Positions 1 through 9,080 of a stretch of 64,000 nt of DNA are shown here, one piece after another. Within the stretch, counting starts at the first letter, position 1. Every line of letters begins with the position of its first letter. The notes beneath the pieces were generated by a model. It worked only from the letters and a program-made list of their open reading frames with translations. It did not search any database and was not told the origin of the DNA. The stretch lies in NCBI RefSeq assembly GCF_014863355.1, contig NZ_JACZEP010000004.1, positions 62,001 through 126,000 of the forward strand, read 5' to 3'. Origin of the DNA: Aminobacter carboxidus. Lineage in GTDB: Bacteria; Pseudomonadota; Alphaproteobacteria; Rhizobiales; Rhizobiaceae. A program made the translations under genes and the position numbers.

Positions 1-546
1 GTTGCGCGGATCTTCCATCATGTAGGTCAAAAGCTCGCGGAACAGCGAGGTGTACATGGCGTCGATCTGCTCGTCGCGATCGCGCACGAAGCCGATGCGC
101 TCGACCGAGCGCGAGGCATAGACGTCGAGCACTTCCTTGAGCTGGGTCAGCGCCAGTTCCGCCAGCGCCTCAAGGCCACGGAACAGACTGTTCGGCTGCC
201 GGCCCTCGGCCACCGCCGACACGCGCTTGGCAATGTTCTTGCCGAGGTCGCCGACACGTTCGAGGTCGGCGGAGATGCGGATCGCGCCGATGATCTCGCG
301 CAGGTCAGTCGCCATCGGCTGGCGCCGGGCGATGATCAGGATCGCCTTGTCGTCGATCTCGCGCTGGGCCTCGTCGAGCACGATGTCGTCCTGGATCACC
401 CTGTGGCCAAGTGCCGGATCGGCATTGACCAGGGCGGCAATCGCCTGGTCGACCATGCGCTCGGCCTGGCCGCCCATCGCGGCGATCTTCCTCGCCAGGA
501 ATTTCAGCTCGTCGTCATAGGCACTGACAATATGTTGTGACTGCAT
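1..546 (-). CDS. phoU: PhoU phosphate signalling protein (C-terminus beyond window)
   Basis: The reverse strand reads from ATG at 546 for 182 codons to the window edge with no stop, so the C-terminus is missing. The N-terminus (MQSQHIVSAYDDELKFL) and the helical-bundle motifs RQPMATDLREI and DLERVGDLGKNIAKR are typical of PhoU, which couples the PstSCAB phosphate transporter to PhoR and holds the kinase in check when phosphate is plentiful. phoR lies about 1.2 kb upstream on the same strand, but no pst gene lies between them. A phoB gene may follow outside the window; that is inference. Confidence 0.93.
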   Translation of the reverse strand, partial: MQSQHIVSAYDDELKFLARKIAAMGGQAERMVDQAIAALVNADPALGHRVIQDDIVLDEAQREIDDKAILIIARRQPMATDLREIIGAIRISADLERVGDLGKNIAKRVSAVAEGRQPNSLFRGLEALAELALTQLKEVLDVYASRSVERIGFVRDRDEQIDAMYTSLFRELLTYMMEDPRN

Positions 547-716
547 GGCCGCATTTTCTTTCGTCGCTTCCCGTCCGGGAATCGTGATCCTGAATCTAGC
601 GCTTTACGCTAGCCGCATGACGGAAAAAAGAAACCGAAGAAGGATTTAGCCGCCGGATTGACAAATCCTGACCTGTTGGGGCCGCCTATTTACCATTTGC
701 CGGCTTTCCGTGCCGA

Positions 717-1367
717 TCAATGGCTGCGGTGAGCAATCCGGTAGCTGTAGAAGCCACCTATGGCGATCGGCACCAGGAACGCTGCGAGCAGCGCCGCGAT
801 CAGCCATGTCGGGTGCGACACCAGTATGGCGCAGGCCACCAGCACGATACCACCAGCAACGAACAGCATGCCAGTCAGCCGCTGCGTCGCGCGCCAGAGG
901 ACGGGATCGTTCATGATCCAAGGCAGGCGCACGCCGGCGATGGCATTGGGCTGGGTCTTGGGCATGACGTTGCCCAGCAGTATGAGCATGACGCCGAAGG
1001 ACAGCGTGATGACACGCACCATCTGGTCGGGATAGCCAAGGCAGATCAGCACGATCGAGCTCTGGATCGCCAGCATCAGCCCCGTCATGACCGGTATGAC
1101 CGTGGCAAAGGCATGCCTGCTTGCGGCTACATGGTCCTCGCCCACGCGCATGCCGATGAAGGCAAGCAGTGCCGACAGCACAACAACCGCCGCCGGCGCC
1201 AGCAGCAGGGCCAAGTTGCGCGGCCAAAATGCGTCGGGCTCGCCGCTTGGTCCCCAATGGATCGGCAACAGCATATCGGCCGGCACCAGCAGGTAACCGG
1301 CAAGCGTAACGGTGACGAGGGCCGCCGCAAGCGTGAGGTTGATGCGCGAAAACAACGCCTGATTCAT
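717..1367 (-). CDS. SdpI/DUF1648 family integral membrane protein
   Basis: A 216-residue protein with about six predicted membrane helices (roughly residues 10-30, 52-72, 88-110, 117-133, 165-183, 188-206). A DUF1648-like motif (IHWGPSGEPDAF, residues 36-47) is followed by an SdpI-like segment (GVRLPWIMNDPVLW, 145-158). In Bacillus, SdpI gives immunity to the SDP toxin and is paired with an ArsR-family repressor. Here the upstream gene is likewise ArsR family, with start and stop overlapping as ATGA at 1364-1367. No SDP toxin gene is visible, so an immunity role is only analogy; a general envelope-stress or signal-transducing role is equally possible. Confidence 0.85.
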   Translation of the reverse strand: MNQALFSRINLTLAAALVTVTLAGYLLVPADMLLPIHWGPSGEPDAFWPRNLALLLAPAAVVVLSALLAFIGMRVGEDHVAASRHAFATVIPVMTGLMLAIQSSIVLICLGYPDQMVRVITLSFGVMLILLGNVMPKTQPNAIAGVRLPWIMNDPVLWRATQRLTGMLFVAGGIVLVACAILVSHPTWLIAALLAAFLVPIAIGGFYSYRIAHRSH

Positions 1368-1633
1368 GTCTCGGGGTCCTTCAGGCTGAGAAGCCCGGCC
1401 AGGGCCTCTTCGAGGATCGATGTGTTGAGGTGGTAGATCAGGCTCGTGCCGCGCCGTTCGACAGCGACCAGCTCGGCGTCCCTGAGCTTGTTGAAATGCA
1501 CCGACAGCGTCGGCTTGGTCAGGTCGAAATGACCCGCCAGTTCGCCCGCACTCAGCGGCCCGTCCTTGAGCAGCGCCAGAATTCTGCGCCGGACCGGATG
1601 TGAAAGAGCTTCGAAGACCGCGTTGATGCCCAT
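1364..1633 (-). CDS. ArsR-family transcriptional regulator (SdpR-like)
   Basis: An 89-residue single-domain winged-helix protein. It opens with MGINAVFEALSHPVRRRILA and has the recognition-helix region TKPTLSVHFNKLRDAELV, as in autorepressors of the SdpR type. No metal-binding cysteine motif (such as CxC) is present, so metal sensing is unlikely. It is translationally coupled to the SdpI-like gene by a 4-base overlap. A 12-bp perfect palindrome about 45 bp upstream of its start is a candidate autoregulatory operator. Confidence 0.88.
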   Translation of the reverse strand: MGINAVFEALSHPVRRRILALLKDGPLSAGELAGHFDLTKPTLSVHFNKLRDAELVAVERRGTSLIYHLNTSILEEALAGLLSLKDPET

Positions 1634-1664
1634 CTGGCCGCCGCTGATTGTGTCTGCGGCTTTA

Positions 1665-1687
1665 TTTAGATGTTTCTCTAATTAGAG
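1665..1687. promoter_or_regulatory. Candidate operator of the ArsR/SdpI-like pair
   Basis: An AT-rich patch in a GC-rich context holds a perfect 12-bp palindrome, CTCTAATTAGAG (1676-1687), next to TTAGA-N6-TCTAA (1666-1681). It lies 32-54 bases upstream of the ArsR start at 1633, where a promoter is expected. Binding by the neighbouring ArsR protein is inferred from position and symmetry. Confidence 0.5.
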
Positions 1688-1767
1688 TCAACGCGAATTA
1701 TATTGGCATATGACGGCGACCGCGGCCAGCGGTCGATTCGCACTGCATCCGGCGCGCTTCTTGGCGT

Positions 1768-3042
1768 TCAGGCGACGGGGAAATGCACTGTGAAGGCAGC
1801 GCCTTCGCCCAGCTTCGAGCGGATCGACAGCCTTGCGCCGTGCCGCGTCAAGATATGCTTGACGATCGACAGGCCAAGGCCGGTGCCCTTCTGGGCGCGG
1901 CTGGTCTCGACGTCGACGCGGTAGAACCGTTCGGTGACGCGCGGGATATGCTCTTCCGGTATGCCCGGACCGAAATCGCGGACGGTGACCTCGAGCTCGG
2001 CTTCGCTGCCTTGCCCCGCCCGCTGCAGCTTCACCTGCACACGCCCGCCCGACTGGCCGTACTTGCAGGCGTTTTCGAGCAGGTTCTGGAAAACCTGGAA
2101 CAGCTCGTCGCGGTCGCCATGAACCTCGAATGGCCCGTCGGCGAAATCGCGCTCGATGACCACGCCGGTTTCACCAGCCAGCGGCCCGAGCGAGGCAATG
2201 ACCGCTTCCACGGTCTGGCGCAGGTCGACGCGGACGCCGGGCTTGAGATAGGGCTTCATCTCCAGCCGTGACAGCGACAGGAGATCGTCGATCAGGCGGG
2301 CCATGCGACCGGTCTGGTTCTGCATGATCTGCAGGAACTGGTCGCGTGCATTGGGATCGTTGCGGGCCGGACCACGCAGGGTCTCGACAAAACCGGCGAT
2401 CGAGGCGAGCGGCGTGCGCAGCTCATGGCTGGCATTGGCGATGAAGTCGGCACGCATGCGGTCGATGCGGCGCGCCTCGCTCTGGTCCTTGAACGCCAGC
2501 ACGAAAAGTCCGGTGCCGCGCCCGACCGCCGAGGCGGTGACGCGATAGACACGCTCGAACGGGACACGCTCGACATAATCGGTCGCCTGCCCGTTACCGC
2601 CGCCGGCAAGCACGGCCTCGATCAGCGCCTGCATCTCGGGAGCACGGAACTTCAGCAATAGCGGCAATTCGGGCCTGATCGCGCCGAAGGCGGTTTCGGC
2701 GGCGGCGTTGGCATGCACCACCGTGCCGTCGCGATCGAAGATGATGAGCGGATCGGCAACCGCTGCCGCCAGCTTTTCGCCCGACAGCCTGTCGAGCGGC
2801 GAGCGGTCGATCGCGCTGGCCTCGGCCAGCCGCCGGGCAGCCGGCGTGCGCGGCGCAACAAGCGCGAACAACACCAGTGCAGCGATTGTGGCGACCGTGA
2901 AGGGCATGGAGACGCCGCCGAAGAAGCGAACAGCAAGAACAGCGAGGATCGCCGCAGCCAGCATCCAGCGGTTCTGGTACAGCCGGCCGACCCCGATCCG
3001 CGCCGTGCGCCTGGCCTTCGTCTGCGTGGTGGTCTCTGCCAT
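1768..3042 (-). CDS. phoR: PhoR phosphate-regulon sensor histidine kinase
   Basis: A 424-residue membrane kinase. Two membrane helices (about 27-43 and 46-64) are followed by a PAS domain (about 90-190), a HisKA segment with the phospho-acceptor His206 in ASHELRTPLASI, and a HATPase_c domain with an N box (NLLENACKYG, 320-329), G1 (DFGPGI, 356-361) and G2 (GTGLGLS, 386-392). All kinase motifs are intact. PhoR phosphorylates PhoB under phosphate starvation. The nearby phoU and the divergent polyphosphate kinase fit a phosphate-response locus; pstSCAB and phoB are not in the window. Confidence 0.92.
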   Translation of the reverse strand: MAETTTQTKARRTARIGVGRLYQNRWMLAAAILAVLAVRFFGGVSMPFTVATIAALVLFALVAPRTPAARRLAEASAIDRSPLDRLSGEKLAAAVADPLIIFDRDGTVVHANAAAETAFGAIRPELPLLLKFRAPEMQALIEAVLAGGGNGQATDYVERVPFERVYRVTASAVGRGTGLFVLAFKDQSEARRIDRMRADFIANASHELRTPLASIAGFVETLRGPARNDPNARDQFLQIMQNQTGRMARLIDDLLSLSRLEMKPYLKPGVRVDLRQTVEAVIASLGPLAGETGVVIERDFADGPFEVHGDRDELFQVFQNLLENACKYGQSGGRVQVKLQRAGQGSEAELEVTVRDFGPGIPEEHIPRVTERFYRVDVETSRAQKGTGLGLSIVKHILTRHGARLSIRSKLGEGAAFTVHFPVA

Positions 3043-3134
3043 ACGAACGTTTCCGATGCGCCTGCAAGAAGCCTCTGGACCGCTCCCAAGCCACCCAATA
3101 GCATGACTTGCCGAGCTGGAAAGGTGCCGAGGTC

Positions 3135-4073
3135 ATGAAAAAAGACAAGGAAAGCAAGAAGGACAACGCCGCCAGCGCGGCGGTTAAGGTCGATGCGCCA
3201 CCGGTCGCCGGCCCGGTCGAGATCAGGATCGGCAATGACGAGCGCAGCTTCGACATCAACGACCCCATCCTGCCGGACTGGGTCGACAAGAAGGCGCTGA
3301 CGTCGGGCCGCTATCCCTATGACGACAAGCTGCCGCAGAAGGAATACGAAAAGGCGCTCGAACAGCTGCAGATCGAACTGGTCAAGCTGCAGGCCTGGTT
3401 GCAGGCCGCGGGCAAGCGCGTGCTTGTCTTGTTCGAGGGCCGCGACGCCGCCGGCAAGGGCGGTACCATCGCTGCGGTGCGCGAATACATGAACCCCCGC
3501 ACGGCGCGCAATGTGGCACTGACCAAGCCGACCGAAACCGAGCGCGGCCAATGGTATTTCCAGCGCTATGTCGCGCAGTTCCCGACATCGGGCGAGTTCG
3601 TCACCTTCGACCGCTCCTGGTACAACCGCGCCGGCGTCGAACCGGTCATGGGCTTCTGCACGCCAGAGCAGCACCGCCAATTCCTCGACGAAACGCCGAA
3701 TTTCGAAAAGATGGTCGTCAACGAAGGCATCCACTTCTTCAAGTTCTGGCTCGATATCAGCCAGGAGATGCAGCTCAAGCGCTTCCACGACCGTCGCCAC
3801 AGCCTGCTCAAAAGCTGGAAGTTCTCGCCGATGGACATCGCCGGCATCAGCAAGTGGGACGACTATACCAAGGCGCTGAACCTGATGGTCGAAAAGACCC
3901 ACACCCAGCACGCACCATGGATCGTCGTCCAGGCCAACGACAAGCGCCGCAGCCGCATCGCCGTCATCCGCCATATCCTGCGGGCGCTGCCTTATGAAGG
4001 ACGCGATCTCGACGCGGTCGGCAGGCCCGATGGCAAGATCATCGCCGAGGGCATGAAGTTCCTGAACGACTGA
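3135..4073 (+). CDS. ppk2: PPK2-family polyphosphate kinase
   Basis: A 312-residue protein. Walker A is GRDAAGKGG (102-110), the Walker B region [12 protein letters not shown] (158-169), and a lid-type segment [20 protein letters not shown] spans about 215-234, as in class I PPK2 enzymes. These use polyphosphate to phosphorylate nucleoside diphosphates (or the reverse). The ATG at 3135 is chosen because a GAGG precedes it by four bases; an in-frame TTG at 3108 is the alternative. It is divergent from phoR across about 90 bp, so shared phosphate control is plausible, although no clear Pho box was recognised there. Confidence 0.93.
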   Translation: MKKDKESKKDNAASAAVKVDAPPVAGPVEIRIGNDERSFDINDPILPDWVDKKALTSGRYPYDDKLPQKEYEKALEQLQIELVKLQAWLQAAGKRVLVLFEGRDAAGKGGTIAAVREYMNPRTARNVALTKPTETERGQWYFQRYVAQFPTSGEFVTFDRSWYNRAGVEPVMGFCTPEQHRQFLDETPNFEKMVVNEGIHFFKFWLDISQEMQLKRFHDRRHSLLKSWKFSPMDIAGISKWDDYTKALNLMVEKTHTQHAPWIVVQANDKRRSRIAVIRHILRALPYEGRDLDAVGRPDGKIIAEGMKFLND

Positions 4074-4733
4074 CAACGTCAGGCAAAGGGCGACGCCGAG
4101 ACCGTAGCTCCGCCTGGAACGTGGCGCCGTGGACGGCCGCGCACGACCCGATGCCGAGGCGCAGGGAATCGGAAACCCTGAGCCGATCGAGCACCGGCTG
4201 CAATTCCGGCAGGGGCTACCAGCGCGGTATCATAGGCGTCGATGCCGTTGTCATTTGCTTCGACAAACGCTGAGGCTTCGATGGTCGCGTGATGCGGGGC
4301 GGGCGCAGAAAAAATGGGGCGGATGGTCGCGTGACTGGAGTCAACCGCAACCATCACGCACCCACGGCCTGCGAGCCGTAAATTTGGATACTACGACAGT
4401 AATCGAACCAAGCCACGCCAGCTGTTTCAGACAGCCCGCACGCGTAAGTGCGTCCTCCCCAAGGCGACCGGTCCAGTTCCATTGCAACACCCCCATGCTG
4501 CAATGCCCCGAGCGCGATTATGCATACTAGCCTCTTTGAGGCCATGCCCCGAATGGGTGAGACGCCGACTAATTAATATAAATTGTTGTTTCTGCTGTGG
4601 GGCTTGCGTCCCTTGTCGTGCGTTGCTGCACAATCGCTTTGCCTGCGCGCAATGACGACGCTAAAGCTTTTGCCAGAGATCATCGCGACGCGTCCTGACC
4701 GGGTGCGCAGCAACCGAAGGGCCCGGAGCAGCC
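4074..4733. other. 660-bp intergenic region, no convincing gene
   Basis: The region between ppk2 and the binding-protein gene holds only short overlapping open frames on both strands. The best is 92 codons on the minus strand (4079-4357), with no recognisable domain and no good ribosome binding site. The part from about 4380 to 4640 is AT-richer than its surroundings. No tRNA or strong hairpin was found. It may be a decayed gene or a long leader; I cannot tell. Confidence 0.5.
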
Positions 4734-5576
4734 ATGAACCCCGCACCACTGATGCTTGCGATCGTCATGTCGCTTGCAGCACTGCTCGGCCCGGCCCAAT
4801 CGGCTGAACCGCAGGTGCCGGTGCTGTGGGATAGCAAGGAACGGCTGCCGAAGCCGGACCTTTCGACGCTGCCGCGGCTGCGCTTCCTGACCACGACCGA
4901 CTTCCCGCCGTTCAACTTCATCGACAAGGCCGGACGTCTGTCGGGCTTCCATGTCGACCTCGCCCGCGCCATCTGCGCCGAACTCGGCATCGCCGAGAAG
5001 TGCCAGATCCAGGCCCTGCCCTGGGACGAACTCGGCGGCGCGCTGAACGCGGGCGACGGCGAAGCGCTCATCGCCGGCGTGCCGGCAACGGCCGAAACGC
5101 GCGAAAAATATGCTTTCTCGCGGCCCTATCTCCAGTTCCCGGCCCGCTTCATCATGAAGAAGGCGCAAGCTGTCACCGAACCGCTCGTCGACAAGCTGCG
5201 CGACAAGCGTGTCGGCGTGCTGGCGGGCTCGGCGCATGAGCGGGTGTTGCGCGACTATTTCGGCGATCTGAAGGTCGTCACCTACGCCAAGCCCGACTGG
5301 CTCAACGCCGATCTCAAGGACGGCAAGCTCGATGCCGTCTTCGGCGACGGCATGCGCCTGTCGTTCTGGCTGAGCGGCACCGACGCCGCGGGCTGCTGCC
5401 GCTTCGCCGGTGGCCCCTACCTTGCGCCCGAATATCTTGGCACCGGCCTTGCGATCGCGACCAAGCCGGACAATGCGACCCTTGCTGCGGCCTTCGACTA
5501 TGCGCTGCATGAAATCTCGGCCAAGGGCACCTTCGCCGAGCTCTATCTCCGCTACTTCCCGGTCAGCTTCTTCTAG
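4734..5576 (+). CDS. Periplasmic solute-binding protein, amino-acid ABC type (SBP_bac_3)
   Basis: A 280-residue protein with a signal peptide (about residues 1-23, ending AQSA). The mature fold opens with RLRFLTTTDFPPFNF and continues GFHVDLARAICAEL, the hallmark of family 3 binding proteins for polar amino acids. Later motifs (AGVPATAETREKYAFSRPY; GVLAGSAHE) agree. No permease or ATPase gene is adjacent, so it is an orphan that may serve a transporter elsewhere or act in signalling. The ligand cannot be read from sequence. Confidence 0.88.
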   Translation: MNPAPLMLAIVMSLAALLGPAQSAEPQVPVLWDSKERLPKPDLSTLPRLRFLTTTDFPPFNFIDKAGRLSGFHVDLARAICAELGIAEKCQIQALPWDELGGALNAGDGEALIAGVPATAETREKYAFSRPYLQFPARFIMKKAQAVTEPLVDKLRDKRVGVLAGSAHERVLRDYFGDLKVVTYAKPDWLNADLKDGKLDAVFGDGMRLSFWLSGTDAAGCCRFAGGPYLAPEYLGTGLAIATKPDNATLAAAFDYALHEISAKGTFAELYLRYFPVSFF

Positions 5577-5592
5577 GCGGCGCCCGTCCTGA

Positions 5593-6006
5593 TCAGGTCA
5601 GGGTGCGGTGGCGGGCCTTGGTGGCGCGCTCGATCGCAGCGATCGTCAGTGCGTCGACGCTCAGGTGATGGCGCAGGCGCTGCAGGATACGCACCTCCTC
5701 CATCCGCATTTCCAGGTCGACCGAAGCCACCTCGAAGGCCGCCGCATAGGCGGTGTCGTGCAGCCGCTCGGGAATTGCCTTGCGCGCCAGTTCGAGCGCA
5801 CCTTCCAGCCCCGGCTCTTCATGCAGTAGTTCCTGACAGTCCTGGGCCACTGCGATCAGCCTTTTGTCGTCGAAGTCCATGAAAACAGGCCATGACTTGA
5901 CCACCTCGCCGATCCGCGCCAGCTCGACATCGGTCATGTCGCGGTCGGAAGCTGATGTGATGACCATCAGATAGATCAGCGCCTCGTGGGCGGTCGGCAA
6001 GGGCAT
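5593..6006 (-). CDS. TerB-like (tellurite-resistance TerB family) protein
   Basis: A 137-residue helical protein resembling the TerB fold: an N-terminal [20 protein letters not shown], then helices ending in [15 protein letters not shown]. The conserved acidic DR.M...E pattern is present. The ATG at 6006 is chosen because GGAGA lies five bases upstream; a TTG at 6018 is the alternative. It stands alone, convergent with the binding-protein gene and divergent from lysS. TerB-like domains bind metal or membranes in stress responses, but a tellurite role is not implied. Confidence 0.82.
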   Translation of the reverse strand: MPLPTAHEALIYLMVITSASDRDMTDVELARIGEVVKSWPVFMDFDDKRLIAVAQDCQELLHEEPGLEGALELARKAIPERLHDTAYAAAFEVASVDLEMRMEEVRILQRLRHHLSVDALTIAAIERATKARHRTLT

Positions 6007-6159
6007 GGAGTTCTCCAAAGCGTTGAATGCCGTCCGAACTTAGGAACGCGACCCCTTCACTGCAACGAAAAATGGCCGGAATCGTTGACGCCTGCGGCCT
6101 GCGCGCATAGAGCATGCCCTCTTCGGCGGAAACTCCGCCCAACGAAAAGGGCTCTCGAC

Positions 6160-7809
6160 ATGACGAGATCAAACATCATCGATCTCAACCCCGAACTCCT
6201 CACGGCAGCGGCTGAAAGCAAAGCCTGGCCATTCGAGGAGGCCAAAAAGATTGTCGAGCGCTATAAAGGCAAGGAATTCCCCGAGACTGTCCTGTTCGAG
6301 ACCGGCTACGGCCCGTCGGGCCTGCCGCATATCGGCACCTTCGGCGAAGTGGCGCGCACCACCATGGTGCGCCATGCCTTCCGCGTGCTGACCGAAGACA
6401 AGGTCAAGACGAAGCTGCTTTGCTTCTCCGACGACATGGACGGGATGCGCAAGATTCCGGACAACGTGCCGGACCGCGCGTTCCTCGAACCGCACCTGCA
6501 CAAGCCACTGACGGCAGTGCCCAATCCTTTTGGCGGCGACTACGCCAGCTTCGGCGACCACAACAACGCGATGCTGTGCCGCTTCCTCGACACCTTCGGT
6601 TTCGAGTACGAATTCGCCAGCGCGACCGAGTATTACAAGGCAGGCAAGTTCGACGCGATGCTGCTGCGCGCCGCCGAGCGCTTCGACCAGATCATGGCGG
6701 TGATGCTGCCGACGCTGGGCGAGGAGCGCCAGGCGACCTACAGCCCGTTCCTGCCGATCTCGCCGAAAAGTGGCCGCGTGCTCTATGTGCCGATGAAGCA
6801 TGTCGACGCCAAGGCCGGTACCATCACCTTCGACGACGAGGGCACCGAAACCACGCTCCCAGTCACCGGCGGCAAGGTCAAGTTGCAGTGGAAGCCGGAT
6901 TTCGGCATGCGCTGGGCAGCGCTCGGCGTCGATTTCGAAATGTTCGGCAAGGACCACCAGACCAACGCGGTGATTTACGACCGTATCTGCAACCTGCTTG
7001 GCGGCCATGCGCCGGAGCATTTCGTCTACGAACTGTTCCTCGACGAGAACGGCCAGAAGATTTCGAAGTCGAAGGGCAACGGCCTCACCATCGACGAGTG
7101 GTTGACCTATGCGCCGACCGAGAGCCTCGGGCTCTACATGTACCAGCGCCCGCGCCAGGCCAAGAAGCTCTATTTCGACGTCATTCCGCGCGCCGTCGAC
7201 GAGTACTACACCTTCCTCTCCGCCTATGGCAGGCAAGAATGGAAGGAGCGGCTGGGCAATCCAGTCTGGCACATGCATGACGGCAACCCGCCTGTCGTCG
7301 ACATGCCGGTGCCGTTCTCGATGCTGCTCAACCTGGTCAGCGCCTCCAACGCGCATGACAAGGCCGTGCTGTGGGGCTTCATCTCGCGCCATGCGCCTGG
7401 CATAACGCCCGAGACGCATCCGGAGCTCGACAAGCTGACCGGCTATGCCGTCCGCTACTTCGACGACTTCGTGAAGCCGACCAAGACGTTTCGCGCCGCC
7501 GACGATGTCGAGCGCGAAGCGCTGGCGACACTCGAAAAGACGCTCGGCGCACTGCCGGCAGGTGCCGACGGCGAAGCGATCCAGAATGCCTCGCTCAACG
7601 TCGCCCGCCAGATCGAACGTTACCAGGATCATACCAAGAAGAGCCCGGAAGGCGGCCCCGGTGTCTCCGGCGCCTTCTTCCAGATGATCTACCAGGTGCT
7701 GATCGGCCAGGAACGCGGACCGCGCTTCGGCTCGTTCGCCGCCCTCTACGGCATCGCCGAAACCCGTGCGCTGATCACCAAGGCGCTGGAAGGCAAGCTG
7801 GCCGCGTAA
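6160..7809 (+). CDS. lysS: Class I lysyl-tRNA synthetase
   Basis: A 549-residue class I LysRS that charges tRNA-Lys. The HIGH-type motif is [11 protein letters not shown] (53-63) and the KMSKS-type motif is KISKSKGNG at about residue 300. Class I LysRS is the form used by many alphaproteobacteria in place of the class II enzyme. The start at 6160 ([10 protein letters not shown]) is chosen over an upstream in-frame extension that overlaps the divergent TerB-like gene. The next gene begins on the base after the stop. Confidence 0.96.
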   Translation: MTRSNIIDLNPELLTAAAESKAWPFEEAKKIVERYKGKEFPETVLFETGYGPSGLPHIGTFGEVARTTMVRHAFRVLTEDKVKTKLLCFSDDMDGMRKIPDNVPDRAFLEPHLHKPLTAVPNPFGGDYASFGDHNNAMLCRFLDTFGFEYEFASATEYYKAGKFDAMLLRAAERFDQIMAVMLPTLGEERQATYSPFLPISPKSGRVLYVPMKHVDAKAGTITFDDEGTETTLPVTGGKVKLQWKPDFGMRWAALGVDFEMFGKDHQTNAVIYDRICNLLGGHAPEHFVYELFLDENGQKISKSKGNGLTIDEWLTYAPTESLGLYMYQRPRQAKKLYFDVIPRAVDEYYTFLSAYGRQEWKERLGNPVWHMHDGNPPVVDMPVPFSMLLNLVSASNAHDKAVLWGFISRHAPGITPETHPELDKLTGYAVRYFDDFVKPTKTFRAADDVEREALATLEKTLGALPAGADGEAIQNASLNVARQIERYQDHTKKSPEGGPGVSGAFFQMIYQVLIGQERGPRFGSFAALYGIAETRALITKALEGKLAA

Positions 7810-8274
7810 ATGCCAGACGCCGGCTCGACAGCGGCTTTCAGCTTCGAGCCCGCCAAAGCTTCTGATTTCGAGCGTCTGTTCGACATCAGGCTGCTTGCGA
7901 TGCGCGACAGCCTTGAGCGCATCGGCCGGTTCGATCCAGAGCGGGCGCGCAGGCGCTTCGGCGACGGCTTCAGGCCCGAGCATACACGGCTGATCTTGGG
8001 CGGCGGGCAACTGATCGGCTGCGTCGCCTTTGGCCCGCATGACGGTGCCATTTTACTCGAGCATTTCTATCTCGTGCCGAAGGCACAGGGCCACGGCATC
8101 GGCGCTGCTGTGCTGCGGCAGTTGCTTGATGAAGCTGACGCCGCAGGGCTGGCTGTCCGGCTTGACGTGCTGCGTGGCAGTGACGCCAAGCGCCTTTACG
8201 ACCGCCACGGCTTTGTCGAAACGCGTAGCGATGAGCTCGACATCTACATGGAACGGCAGCCGTCCGACGTGTGA
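7810..8274 (+). CDS. GNAT-family N-acetyltransferase
   Basis: A 154-residue GNAT protein. The acetyl-CoA pyrophosphate-binding motif is QGHGIGAAV (93-101), preceded by the beta strand ILLEHFYLVP. Its ATG directly follows the lysS stop (TAAATG), so it is almost certainly cotranscribed and translationally coupled with lysS. The substrate is unknown. The coupling hints at a link with translation or lysine metabolism, but that is inference. Confidence 0.88.
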   Translation: MPDAGSTAAFSFEPAKASDFERLFDIRLLAMRDSLERIGRFDPERARRRFGDGFRPEHTRLILGGGQLIGCVAFGPHDGAILLEHFYLVPKAQGHGIGAAVLRQLLDEADAAGLAVRLDVLRGSDAKRLYDRHGFVETRSDELDIYMERQPSDV

Positions 8275-8278
8275 GCGC

Positions 8279-9079
8279 CTACTGGACCAACGTCTCGGCC
8301 GGCTCAGACGGCGGCGCTTCGACTTCGGGCAGGCTCGTACCGCTCGGTGTCAGCGTCATTTCGATGCGCGTCGGTGCTGGCCCGTAGATGCCCTTCTTGT
8401 CAGCCTCGGCCTTCTGGCCCGCCTCGGCATAAGGACCACCGATGTCGGCCTTGGCCCAGCCATTGGCAACCAGCCATTCGCCGACGTCCTGCTTGCCGAT
8501 GCGGCAGCGGGCAACGATCAGGCCGCGTTCGGAGTCAGGCGGCACGTCGCAGACCACGGCGCGCGAGCGCAGGAAGCCGCGAAACGCCGTCCGCGCGCGG
8601 GTACCGCAGTTCCACTCCTTGCCTTCGTAGGTGCAGCTTTCGCTCGCATCCACCGCGGTCACGCCCGATAGCGCCACGCTGAAACCCTTGGCCTTGATCA
8701 ACCCGGCCGCCGATGCCACCGGCTGGAACAGCATCGTGCCGTCCCAGTCGTCGGGCATCTTGGGCTTGGGCGGCAGAGCCAGGCTGAGTTCGCTCAGCGG
8801 CGGGCGCGGCGCCGCGCGCACGAGGTCGCCCTGTTCGAGCGGCGGCGGCGCGATATCCTCGGGCGCGACCGGGCGCGAAGCCGGCTCGGCATCCGGCGTC
8901 TCGGGCGCGACCGCCGATGTGCTGCCTTCTTCCGGCGGCAGCATTTCAGGGATGTCGCTTTCGTCGATGACGTCGATCTCGGGCGCTTCGATCGCCGCGA
9001 GCCTCTGCCCGCCGATGGTGACGAGCGAGGCCGCGATGCCGAACCCGGCGGCGGCGACAGCTATGGCGGCCGGGCGCAC
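8279..9079 (-). CDS. Membrane-anchored SNase-like (thermonuclease-fold) protein, possibly inactive
   Basis: A 266-residue protein with an N-terminal hydrophobic anchor (about 3-20), a Pro/Glu-rich low-complexity stretch (about 40-100) and a C-terminal staphylococcal-nuclease-like OB domain (about 120-240; motifs KEWNCGTRARTAF, IVARCRIG and LVANGWAKAD). The usual GxDAPE and D-x-YGR active-site motifs are replaced by GVTAVDASES and DSERGLIVARC, so the catalytic Arg/Glu set looks incomplete. It starts with GTG one base after the stop of the S24 regulator, implying an operon. It may bind nucleic acid or protein rather than cut. Confidence 0.8.
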   Translation of the reverse strand: MRPAAIAVAAAGFGIAASLVTIGGQRLAAIEAPEIDVIDESDIPEMLPPEEGSTSAVAPETPDAEPASRPVAPEDIAPPPLEQGDLVRAAPRPPLSELSLALPPKPKMPDDWDGTMLFQPVASAAGLIKAKGFSVALSGVTAVDASESCTYEGKEWNCGTRARTAFRGFLRSRAVVCDVPPDSERGLIVARCRIGKQDVGEWLVANGWAKADIGGPYAEAGQKAEADKKGIYGPAPTRIEMTLTPSGTSLPEVEAPPSEPAETLVQ

Positions 9080-9080
9080 C

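Noticed and set aside
1364-1633. Metal-sensing ArsR regulator
   Set aside because: No cysteine or histidine metal-site motif; the SdpI-like partner points to an SdpR-type autorepressor.
4079-4357. 92-codon minus-strand frame after ppk2
   Set aside because: No recognisable domain, no good ribosome binding site and overlapping frames on the other strand of equal quality.
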